IMG/VR virus record: IMGVR_UViG_3300043424_000354
Location: 44,632 to 108,631 of that record
DNA from: a virus
DNA: 64,000 nucleotides
Strand: one strand, 5' to 3'
A model generated the notes under the pieces. The model saw nothing but the letters and a program-made list of their open reading frames with translations, had not been told where the DNA came from and ran no database searches. Below are positions 51,438 through 58,312 of the stretch, piece by piece. Positions within the stretch are counted from its first letter, which is position 1, and each line of letters opens with the position of its first letter. A program made the position numbers and the translations under genes.

Positions 51438-52579
51438 CTTGCACCTGTTTCTTGCATTACGGTGATATTACCTTGTGGTCTACCAGTTCCCGATGTTGTC
51501 CACTTATCGTCCATAAAGTTGTAAACATCTACTAATCCATTTTGAACAGATACGACTTGCGCTTCCGTTCCTTTTTCTAACCAGACAGTAATTGCTTGTT
51601 GTTTGTCATCTGACAATCTTGTATATACCCAACCGACTTGAACGTTCTTCTTGAATGTCGGTGACACATTAGTATAAACTGTTTCCGCTGGTTTACTTCC
51701 TTCATTAAACTCGGCGTAAACTTCTAGAAGTTCTTGTGGCGTTGCTTGACGAATCATAGCAACTGTAACTTGTTCTGTATTATCATTCGTGCCTGCATCT
51801 GGGTCTTTGTTATCATCTGATGCTGCCTTTGCTGGATTAGTAAATTTCTTTAAACTATCTCTAGCAAGTTGCAGGAGACTTTGTCCATCATCTGTTTCCA
51901 ACGGAACAATCTGAACGTTATTATCTAACGCCTTCATCAAAGGATTAATAATTACTGGTGGAGCAGGAGGAGCAAAGTTGTTTTCAACAACTGTTGCTTG
52001 GAATGGTTGAGTTAATGTGACTACGCCAGATGCTGTAATAACATCAATCATACCATTCGGACATTCTGCGGTCTGTTTAGTAATGTCTAATTCGTTATAG
52101 CATTCGGGAACAAGCACGACCGTAGAACGACCTGCTTCATCAACCGACATAACGAAGTCTGTGCCGCGAACTGCGATAGTGGCAGTTGGTGTGCGAATGT
52201 TTACACCTCGTGGGTTTGTTTTTGCGACTTTACCTGATGCGTATCTGACGGTACCAAGTGCGACCCGAAGTCCAAGTTTGCCCTTCGTCTTCCCTCCCCC
52301 ATCATAGACAAAGTCATCCACAAGAAGTCGAGAGTTTTCCGTAATGTTAACAGTAGTCGAGTCATTGAATGTAATCCTAAATCTGCCTTGACTGTTTGTA
52401 GAAACAGTATCCATTTTCTCAACGCCAGCACCTTTAGATGCTGGTGTAGTCTTGGCGCCACGCTTAATAGCACCACCGCCTCTGAAATCTGTTATCGACC
52501 CAATACCCGCAAAGGCAGGAGTCGATAACAGAAAAATCAGTAGAAGATTAGTGACCAGTCTTGATATTAAAGACACCAT
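51434..52579 (-). CDS. Secreted FecR-domain protein
   Basis: 381 residues. A signal peptide (residues 1-24, ending A-F-A) is followed by a FecR-type domain (~30-190): G-S-x-x-x-F-R-G-G-G, an R-F-R-I-T-F-N-D-S-T-T-V-N-I-x-E-N-S-R-L segment, I-R-T-P-T-A-T-I-A-V-R-G-T-D-F. A Gln/Asp-rich C-terminus follows. FecR domains sense periplasmic ligands or bind peptidoglycan, and often sit by CHASE2 sensors. It overlaps the flanking genes by 32 and 4 bases. A periplasmic partner of the cyclase or curli assembly is inferred. Confidence 0.82.
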   Translation of the reverse strand: MVSLISRLVTNLLLIFLLSTPAFAGIGSITDFRGGGAIKRGAKTTPASKGAGVEKMDTVSTNSQGRFRITFNDSTTVNITENSRLLVDDFVYDGGGKTKGKLGLRVALGTVRYASGKVAKTNPRGVNIRTPTATIAVRGTDFVMSVDEAGRSTVVLVPECYNELDITKQTAECPNGMIDVITASGVVTLTQPFQATVVENNFAPPAPPVIINPLMKALDNNVQIVPLETDDGQSLLQLARDSLKKFTNPAKAASDDNKDPDAGTNDNTEQVTVAMIRQATPQELLEVYAEFNEGSKPAETVYTNVSPTFKKNVQVGWVYTRLSDDKQQAITVWLEKGTEAQVVSVQNGLVDVYNFMDDKWTTSGTGRPQGNITVMQETGAR

Positions 52580-53321
52580 TTGATCCCACGCTGTTAATAT
52601 TGATCACAGTTTCAGAAACACCATATTGTTGTGTTGTTACAGTGTTGAGTGAACCTGTCAGATTAACATAAAGCGAGTGACCGAATGTTCCACCAGTACC
52701 AGTTTGCGTAACATCAAAGTCATTATAGTTACCTGTCACCAGAATAGTTTGTGACGCATTTGGCGATAGTGCATCCATATTGATTGTGTTATTGTTACCA
52801 CTGAAGTCCATCGAGTTACGGATATTAGCACCCGAACCGTGGAAAACAAACGAGTTGTTGTTACCAGTGAATCTTGCATTCATATCAAGTTGATTACATG
52901 ACGAATCTGTTTGTAATGTTCCGCAACGGATATCTGCTGTATTCAGATCGCCGATTTGACGAATAGTCACATCTGCTATTCCATTGGATCCCGTGTCGGA
53001 TACGATACCCATGTAGAGGGAGTTTCCGTTACCTGTTTGAGTGACGATGACACTTTGGTTATCACCACGTAGGTAAATAGGATCAACGGAAGAACCAATA
53101 ATATTGGCAGTACCAGTTTGAACAATGTTAACATCTACGTTTCCACCTTCTTGATCAATGTATACTTTATTTGTTGTTGCAACAGCATTCGCATCTGTTT
53201 CATTAGGCGAAGTTGTTACGATTGCTGGAGGAGTTGGTGCTGTTGGTAGCACAGTTTGTGCGATCGCAGATGTTCCATAACAAAGAGCAGCGCCAACTAA
53301 TAAAAACTTACTTAGTTTCAT
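52548..53321 (-). CDS. Secreted curlin-repeat protein (CsgA/CsgB-like)
   Basis: The start at 53321 (MKLSKFLLVGAALC) has AAGGA eight bases upstream; 257 residues. A signal peptide is followed by a Pro/Thr-rich stretch, then from residue ~55 by repeats of the curlin kind: I-D-Q-E-G-G-N-V-D-V-N-I-V-Q-T-G-T-A-N, V-I-V-T-Q-T-G-N-G-N-S-L, D-V-T-Q-T-G-T-G-G. The Q-x-G-x-x-N spacing matches amyloid repeats of CsgA/B. It overlaps the CsgG gene end by 14 bases. Probably the major or minor amyloid subunit secreted through CsgG. Confidence 0.82.
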   Translation of the reverse strand: MKLSKFLLVGAALCYGTSAIAQTVLPTAPTPPAIVTTSPNETDANAVATTNKVYIDQEGGNVDVNIVQTGTANIIGSSVDPIYLRGDNQSVIVTQTGNGNSLYMGIVSDTGSNGIADVTIRQIGDLNTADIRCGTLQTDSSCNQLDMNARFTGNNNSFVFHGSGANIRNSMDFSGNNNTINMDALSPNASQTILVTGNYNDFDVTQTGTGGTFGHSLYVNLTGSLNTVTTQQYGVSETVININSVGSNGVFNIKTGH

Positions 53322-54132
53322 TTGTTGTTTCCTTTTGTTTGAATCTCCATAGATTTTTGGTCTCACCATCCTTGATCAACTCAACAACGGCCGTTTCTAT
53401 GGCAGAACGGATCGCATAACTACCTGCTTCATTACTTGTTTGTTGTCCATCAAATTCAAACGCTTTAGTCGCCATGTCGAAGAATTTAAAAGCAGTAACA
53501 CCTTCAGATGTAGAAAGAACAGTCTTTTCTACTGTAACCGAATTGAGAACTTCGCCAGTCTGGACAGAAACCAGACGAAGACTAATTGTTACCTGATCTT
53601 GGGTGTACTGCTGATATGGACCGATGCCAAGGAATCTAGCACCAGTACCACCAGTTTTAATGTTCGAGTTATAATCAATGATACCACCTTCTAAGATGAT
53701 ACCAGCAACCTTGAGTGGTGGCAGAGGTTCAGCACCCTCGCCAGAAAGTTGTTCGCGCATTTGGCGAACAAGTTGACGTTCTTTGATCAGCGAATCAATA
53801 CCTACACGTTCGACTGGTGTAAACCATTTTCCACCACCAGTATCCTGTAGCGTCTTGATCAAATATGCATCAGCACCTTGAGTTACCGCAGTCGAGAAAC
53901 TTGCAAGAGTTGAAGATGGTTTACGTTGACCAGTTCTATCGGTGAATGAATACAGCGCGATAGGAATTGGTTGACCATCCAACTCTGGTAGATTCTTGAA
54001 TAACTTTGGATTAGCAAAACGCTTTACTTCTGCATCTTCTCTCAGAAGATATGATTGGTTGGTTGCAGGATGAAGTGCACCAACACAACCTGTAGTTGCT
54101 AGAAGAAGCGGAAGAAGAATAAACTTTTTCAT
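53308..54132 (-). CDS. csgG: CsgG-type outer-membrane curli secretion channel
   Basis: 274 residues (E. coli CsgG 277). A lipoprotein signal ends T-G-C-V with Cys16. Family segments align by eye: P-I-P-I-A-L-Y-S-F-T-D-R-T-G-Q-R-K-P, F-S-T-A-V-T-Q-G-A, W-F-T-P-V-E-R-V-G, I-L-E-G-G-I-I-D-Y-N-S-N-I-K-T-G-G-x-G-A-R, Q-Y-T-Q-D-Q-V-T-I-S-L-R-L-V-S-V-Q-T-G-E-V-L. It forms the nonameric pore that exports curli subunits. The gene is flanked by csgF and curlin-like genes, so it is likely functional rather than a stray fragment. Confidence 0.95.
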   Translation of the reverse strand: MKKFILLPLLLATTGCVGALHPATNQSYLLREDAEVKRFANPKLFKNLPELDGQPIPIALYSFTDRTGQRKPSSTLASFSTAVTQGADAYLIKTLQDTGGGKWFTPVERVGIDSLIKERQLVRQMREQLSGEGAEPLPPLKVAGIILEGGIIDYNSNIKTGGTGARFLGIGPYQQYTQDQVTISLRLVSVQTGEVLNSVTVEKTVLSTSEGVTAFKFFDMATKAFEFDGQQTSNEAGSYAIRSAIETAVVELIKDGETKNLWRFKQKETTNETK

Positions 54133-54141
54133 GACTTCTCC

Positions 54142-54591
54142 TTAAAATGCAAATGTAGCAATAGGAACGACAACAACCGTAGTATTGCCATTCTTATCGA
54201 CCACTGTTAGTTTAACTTCTGTTCCAGTCTTGACATAACTCACCGAATTACCATCAAGATTGAATGTTCCAGCATTTGCTGTTCCGCCCTCGGCAAACAG
54301 ATTATTGGAAAGTTGCGTAGCAAGTTGGGCATAAACCTGTGAAGTAAACAGCGCCATGAATTTTGCAAGAGGAGTATTTGCTGCTTCCGCTTTTGCGAGT
54401 GCTGCCTTTGCTGCCTCGGCGTCCTTAATTGCTTGTTCGCGCGAACGTTCTTGCGCATCAATCGACTGAACGTGCGAAGACCACCCATAACCTGTAAAGG
54501 AAGGCGACTTAAACTGTTGTACTATTGGGTCTGCGTATACTGGACTACTTAGACTTAGTAGCGTCAGGAGCACCATCGCTCGTTTTAGCAT
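54142..54591 (-). CDS. csgF: CsgF-type curli assembly factor
   Basis: 149 residues. After a signal peptide (cleaved near A-D-P-I-V), the mature N-terminus Q-Q-F-K-S-P-S-F-T-G matches the F-Q-F-R-N-P-N-F-G-G region by which CsgF plugs into CsgG. The central ~40 residues are an Ala/Glu/Lys helix not seen in E. coli CsgF. The C-terminus has V-D-K-N-G-N-T-T-V-V-V-V-P, as in CsgF. It couples secretion to fibre nucleation. It lies nine bases upstream of csgG. No CsgE homologue is visible. Confidence 0.85.
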   Translation of the reverse strand: MLKRAMVLLTLLSLSSPVYADPIVQQFKSPSFTGYGWSSHVQSIDAQERSREQAIKDAEAAKAALAKAEAANTPLAKFMALFTSQVYAQLATQLSNNLFAEGGTANAGTFNLDGNSVSYVKTGTEVKLTVVDKNGNTTVVVVPIATFAF

Positions 54592-54659
54592 CTTTCTCTT
54601 CCTTTTTGTTTTTGTTGTCAGAAGAAAAATTTAAGTCAAAAGTAAATACTTTGAGGATC

Positions 54660-54926
54660 TCAATCTTTAGGTTTAATGTCATTGCTATGATCCTCTTTGA
54701 TTTGTAATACTACGCTCACCTTCTGGTTTAATCTAATTAAATCGTTATCTAGCATACGAATGCGGTCAATTAGCGCGATTAGAATTACATTCGTCTCACC
54801 AATCAACGGCATCAATTTATCAGTAACAAACTTATAGATGAACCAAACAAAGTAACCCATGCCGACAGCGGCAACGATAGGGAACCCGTATTGTTTAACT
54901 AGTTCTGCAATTACGGTAGGATCCAT
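54660..54926 (-). CDS. Small membrane protein, holin-like (second of a tandem pair)
   Basis: 88 residues with one membrane segment (residues ~15-37: F-P-I-V-A-A-V-G-M-G-Y-F-V-W-F-I) and a charged helix that could form a coiled coil. It parallels the upstream 95-residue gene in architecture: a short hydrophilic start, G-F-P-I-A/V, one membrane helix, then heptads of Ile/Leu/Asp/Arg. The stop/start overlap is TAATG. Holins of this topology are common in phages, but other membrane roles are possible. Confidence 0.6.
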   Translation of the reverse strand: MDPTVIAELVKQYGFPIVAAVGMGYFVWFIYKFVTDKLMPLIGETNVILIALIDRIRMLDNDLIRLNQKVSVVLQIKEDHSNDIKPKD

Positions 54927-55213
54927 TAATCCCTCCGTGCGTCATTCTTCCCGTCTGCTCTTGCTATTCTATCCAAGTCTGGTTTAAGACCTAGTGCGGA
55001 ACTAACAACTGCATCAACGCGAATAATATCATGGTTCATCGTTTTCACTCGGTTGTCTAACCCCATGATAATACCCTGCATCCCCTTGATCGCCTTAACA
55101 ACGCTCTCGAGAATGTAGTTGATAACAAAGTATACGAAGACACCCGCGAGTAATGCACCCGCGATAGGAAAACCTACGTCTCCGATTAATTTGAATATAA
55201 CGTCGTATGTCAT
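54926..55213 (-). CDS. Small membrane protein, holin-like (first of a tandem pair)
   Basis: 95 residues. One membrane helix (~residues 12-32, F-P-I-A-G-A-L-L-A-G-V-F-V-Y-F-V-I) and a C-terminal amphipathic helix ending in Asp/Arg residues. It is a paralogue of the next gene. Its ATG (55213) follows a perfect late box by five bases, so its late transcript would be leaderless. With the SleB-type lysin, these may form the lysis set. Alternatively they serve the adjacent curli cassette's membrane complex. Confidence 0.6.
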   Translation of the reverse strand: MTYDVIFKLIGDVGFPIAGALLAGVFVYFVINYILESVVKAIKGMQGIIMGLDNRVKTMNHDIIRVDAVVSSALGLKPDLDRIARADGKNDARRD

Positions 55214-55218
55214 ACGAC

Positions 55219-55226
55219 TATTTATA
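55219..55226 (-). promoter_or_regulatory. Late promoter TATAAATA for the holin/curli cassette (leaderless)
   Basis: A perfect late box on the minus strand. Predicted +1 is 55213, the A of the first holin-like ATG. All genes down to the cyclase (47957) follow in the same direction without an evident terminator. Confidence 0.6.
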
Positions 55227-55230
55227 AGAA

Positions 55231-56346
55231 TTAACGTATAATGTCGATTTTATTAATGGAATCTTCGTTCCAGACTTCAAGTTCCCGACGCAATCTTCCT
55301 TCAGCGGACAAATTCTCGTATCTAGACGTTGCTTTTCGCTTCCACCAAGAAATAATGTTCTCTAAATTGTGTTTTTCATAATTTTCGCTGGGAATTAAAG
55401 TTTTTTCTTGCCCGAGAATGACTTCTTTAGAGTTTTTGAACCCGTAAGTTGAAATGTAAAACCGTTTTTGGGTTGTTACGTCCTTATTTGCCTTAATTGC
55501 GTCGCAAAATATTGAAAAATAAGGAGAATTATGCGCTTTTAGCGAATTTTTGATGACTGACATCATTTTATTTTGCATTTTCATCTTATACGAAGCAATT
55601 CCTTCCCTTCCGAAGAGAGGTTGTCCGTTATTTTTGCTTGCAAACCATTCCATGATCTCATTCCAGAAGTCATCGGAGAATGAAAGGAGAAAATTACTCA
55701 CTGTATCACCAGTATAACGAATAAAAGGTTTCAATCCATCGTATTGGGATGCTTGTTTAATGTTTCCATAGAGCGATGTCGTCTCAAAAAGGCAAATGTC
55801 GGTACCATACTTCTTATTGAACATTTCACGGAACTCATGCGAAGCGCAAATAAGCGAAAGAAGTTTGCCACCCAGATAATTAAACCCGAACGGTTGCGCT
55901 GGGACGATGATGAACCCCATGACTGCGTGCTTGTTAAAAGATCGTAGATCTGGAACACGACCAAACCAATCATTACGAGGTTTAGAATTAATGAATGGAG
56001 AGGCGACTCGACAAAATCCAACATACTTTCCTGTATTCTTTTCCCTTACGATGAACTTAATTTCCTTACCAAAGGAATTTTCGTTGCAAAATGATGATGT
56101 GATTTCCACCATGGTCGAGAATTCTGCAGGAGAAGGTTCGAAAATCTCAAAGTCCATATCCTGTGGGTGCATGTCGAAGTCGGAAAACAACATATGCTCT
56201 GGTTCGCAACCTGGAAGAGTCCCAGGAAGCGAACGTAAACGTTCAATTTTCTTCATACGCATGTGATCATCGATCCGACCATAGTTTGACATATAGTCAA
56301 CGAATCGATTAGCAATATATTCTGCGTCTTGGAGTTCTAATATCAT
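55231..56346 (-). CDS. DUF4338-like protein
   Basis: 371 residues. The middle (~110-230) has V-G-F-C-R-V-A-S-P, R-N-D-W-F-G-R, L-R-S-F-N-K-H, G-F-I-I-V-P-A-Q-P-F-G-F-N-Y-L-G-G-K-L-L-S, K-Y-G-T-D-I-C-L-F-E-T-T-S-L-Y-G-N. This matches the pattern of DUF4338 proteins (the DruA component of Druantia defence carries one). The N-terminal ~100 residues and the basic C-terminus are not recognised. It follows an early promoter directly. Whether it helps or counters defence, or has another function, is unknown. Confidence 0.65.
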   Translation of the reverse strand: MILELQDAEYIANRFVDYMSNYGRIDDHMRMKKIERLRSLPGTLPGCEPEHMLFSDFDMHPQDMDFEIFEPSPAEFSTMVEITSSFCNENSFGKEIKFIVREKNTGKYVGFCRVASPFINSKPRNDWFGRVPDLRSFNKHAVMGFIIVPAQPFGFNYLGGKLLSLICASHEFREMFNKKYGTDICLFETTSLYGNIKQASQYDGLKPFIRYTGDTVSNFLLSFSDDFWNEIMEWFASKNNGQPLFGREGIASYKMKMQNKMMSVIKNSLKAHNSPYFSIFCDAIKANKDVTTQKRFYISTYGFKNSKEVILGQEKTLIPSENYEKHNLENIISWWKRKATSRYENLSAEGRLRRELEVWNEDSINKIDIIR

Positions 56347-56352
56347 TAATGC

Positions 56353-56381
56353 ATCATACTATAGAATTGACGAAATGTCAA
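56353..56381 (-). promoter_or_regulatory. Early promoter, TTGACA-N17-TATGAT
   Basis: The -35 is at 56376-56381 and the -10 at 56353-56358 on the minus strand. It is upstream of the DUF4338-like gene (start 56346), leaving almost no leader. Confidence 0.7.
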
Positions 56382-57475
56382 TGAAGATATTTAAAATCGC
56401 ACATCATTCTTGTGGGATAACCATCAGTTCCTTGAGTGTCTCTGATGTTCAGTTTGAATTCATATGTCGAACTTTTAACAACGATGTCAATACGTTTACC
56501 CATACCACCTTTACCGCCATAGTAAATTTCTTGCGATGTTGGCGATGCGGCAGTTCTCATATACTGCTCGTTTACTTCATAGGATTTAATTTTTCCTGGC
56601 ATCTTGTGAATAACATGATAGTTGTGTCCGATACCAGTTTCAAGAAGAGTCTTCAATCCTGTCTTATTAGGAATAACAACTTCTTTACTTCCCTGTTTCA
56701 TAGTTCCGTTAAAGATCTCACAGAATTTCTCCGGATCGATCTTAAATAATTCGAGCAATGCAAGACCGTCTTTGTTGGTAATAGTTCCTGACTGAATTTC
56801 GCTCTTCGTCAAGATTGTTTTGATACCGACATTAAAGAACGTAACAGTGCTTTCGAATTTCAAACTGAGATAAAGAGTCTTATCGATACCAAGTTTGTTT
56901 TTCCAGTTAACAGTTACGTCAGTTACAAGTTTGCCAACATCTGTTCCCGATCCATTAGGATTAGAAACTTTAATTCCATTTGTAAAAGTCAGTGGTCGTC
57001 TGTTATTGGCAGCACCCTCTGCGGCAACCTTGAAGTTGCTCGGATCGCCCTCACCAATTCCATATTTGGCATCGAGTCCTTCGATGGTCTCTAGAACTGT
57101 TCTTTCAATTCCGTCAATGTTACCTTCTCTCCACTTGATCAGAGAGTTGACGAATTCGTACTCAAAGGCATTACCTCTGTTCTGCGCACCACGGTTGCCC
57201 GATGATCCATCGCCGAATTTAATCTTAAACGGTTGCTGAACTTTTGCCTGCAACAGTATTTGAGATTCTGTCAGAGAACCTTTGATAGCACGAACGACAT
57301 TGATTGCGGTACCTTCACCTTTCGTTGTGTCGATATTGATCGGTGCTTCTATTGACGGATACTTAGACTTGAGATATTCGTAGACCTTAGAACAATTGTC
57401 CCTGTATTTCTGGGTCTTGTTCTTTAGTTTATCGTTTATTTCTTTTTTAGATTTAGGGAAAAAATCGTATGCCAT
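56378..57475 (-). CDS. Hypothetical protein with possible PD-(D/E)XK-like core
   Basis: 365 residues, ATG at 57475 with AAGGA seven bases upstream. The N-terminal ~50 residues are a Lys-rich helix. The central segment A-F-E-Y-E-F-V-N-S-L (helix with Glu), then G-T-D-V-G-K-L-V-T-D-V-T-V and L-Y-L-S-L-K-F, could supply the E...D...x-x-K residues of a restriction-type nuclease. Late G-Y-P-T-R-M-M-C-D-F-K-Y follows. I recall marine T4-like homologues without function. The nuclease idea is tentative. Confidence 0.5.
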   Translation of the reverse strand: MAYDFFPKSKKEINDKLKNKTQKYRDNCSKVYEYLKSKYPSIEAPINIDTTKGEGTAINVVRAIKGSLTESQILLQAKVQQPFKIKFGDGSSGNRGAQNRGNAFEYEFVNSLIKWREGNIDGIERTVLETIEGLDAKYGIGEGDPSNFKVAAEGAANNRRPLTFTNGIKVSNPNGSGTDVGKLVTDVTVNWKNKLGIDKTLYLSLKFESTVTFFNVGIKTILTKSEIQSGTITNKDGLALLELFKIDPEKFCEIFNGTMKQGSKEVVIPNKTGLKTLLETGIGHNYHVIHKMPGKIKSYEVNEQYMRTAASPTSQEIYYGGKGGMGKRIDIVVKSSTYEFKLNIRDTQGTDGYPTRMMCDFKYLH

Positions 57476-57496
57476 CAATAGTCCTTCTTTAGGAAC

Positions 57497-57504
57497 TATT
57501 TATT
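57497..57504 (-). promoter_or_regulatory. Possible late promoter AATAAATA
   Basis: A one-mismatch late box at the end of the glycosyltransferase gene. Predicted +1 near 57491 gives a ~16-nt leader with AAGGA before the 56378-57475 gene. Confidence 0.4.
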
Positions 57505-58312
57505 AGAATAGATCCTCTAAGGAAGATTCCACCTTACGATACTTCTTACCTCGATCGTGCAGTTTCAGTTCTGCATGCCCAGTAGTTTCGCGGATATACA
57601 TTGTGCAAAGTTCTGGGAAGGTATCGGCGATAACCTGAATACTGTTGTGAACATATTCCTTAGTACGGAAATCCTGAAGTCCACCTTCTTCCTTATAATA
57701 CCGCGACTTGACTGTATAATTGTCTAGACGAACGAGAACACCATTCTTCACATACTGACGAAGCGAGTATTCATAATCTTCACCGTGGTTAGTGATGCGA
57801 GCAAGGTAATCGTCATGCTCAACAATAACACCAAACATCGAAGCAATGATATAGCAGAGATCGTTGTAAACACGATCCTTCATGAAGTATGCGTTAGCAG
57901 CAGCATAGATCCCGAAAGTCTTAGCGCCTACCTTATCGCACTCGTCGAACCCTTGCTGAATAATCTCCTTTTCGAGATCTTCAACTCGACCCAACTTCTG
58001 TTCGCTAATCTTTACCTGCACTTCTTCAATGTCATCATCGAACATCATCAGACGTGTTCCTTCAGGATACCACTTCTCGATAAAGTTGCGCTGAGCACCA
58101 ATAGTAGGAACACCGCGAATAATCTCAATATCCTTTGCGTAAGGATTATCCTTCAGCGCATTAGCATAACGATCGTACTCACCTTCTTCCTGATCATTAA
58201 CAAAGATCTTAATCTTTGCTGGATCAATGTTATACGATTCAAGAACCTTTAACGTCTTATTCTGAACAGTTTGTTCGCGATGATAAGACGGGATAGCAAT
58301 ACAATAATCCAT
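57503..58312 (-). CDS. Glycosyltransferase paired with the TET-type dioxygenase (TAGT-like)
   Basis: 269 residues, GT-A-like fold. It starts Y-C-I-A-I-P-S-Y-H-R-E-Q-T, then F-V-N-D, G-A-Q-R-N-F-I and the metal motif F-D-D-D-I-E-E (Asp92-94). H-G-E-D-Y-E-Y-S-L-R (catalytic-type acid) and R-Y-Y-K-E follow. This pattern matches TET/JBP-associated glycosyltransferases that add sugar to hydroxymethyl bases in phage DNA. Its ATG overlaps the dioxygenase stop as TAATG. The C-terminus S-S-L-E-D-L-F is identical to the dioxygenase's and resembles a sliding-clamp-binding tail. The sugar is unknown. Confidence 0.82.
   Translation of the reverse strand: MDYCIAIPSYHREQTVQNKTLKVLESYNIDPAKIKIFVNDQEEGEYDRYANALKDNPYAKDIEIIRGVPTIGAQRNFIEKWYPEGTRLMMFDDDIEEVQVKISEQKLGRVEDLEKEIIQQGFDECDKVGAKTFGIYAAANAYFMKDRVYNDLCYIIASMFGVIVEHDDYLARITNHGEDYEYSLRQYVKNGVLVRLDNYTVKSRYYKEEGGLQDFRTKEYVHNSIQVIADTFPELCTMYIRETTGHAELKLHDRGKKYRKVESSLEDLF

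Noticed and set aside
47957-54591. Curli/cyclase region as bacterial chromosome contamination or a chimeric assembly
   Set aside because: Flanked on both sides by phage genes, shares the late-promoter type with the phage, and continues phage-style overlapping gene packing.
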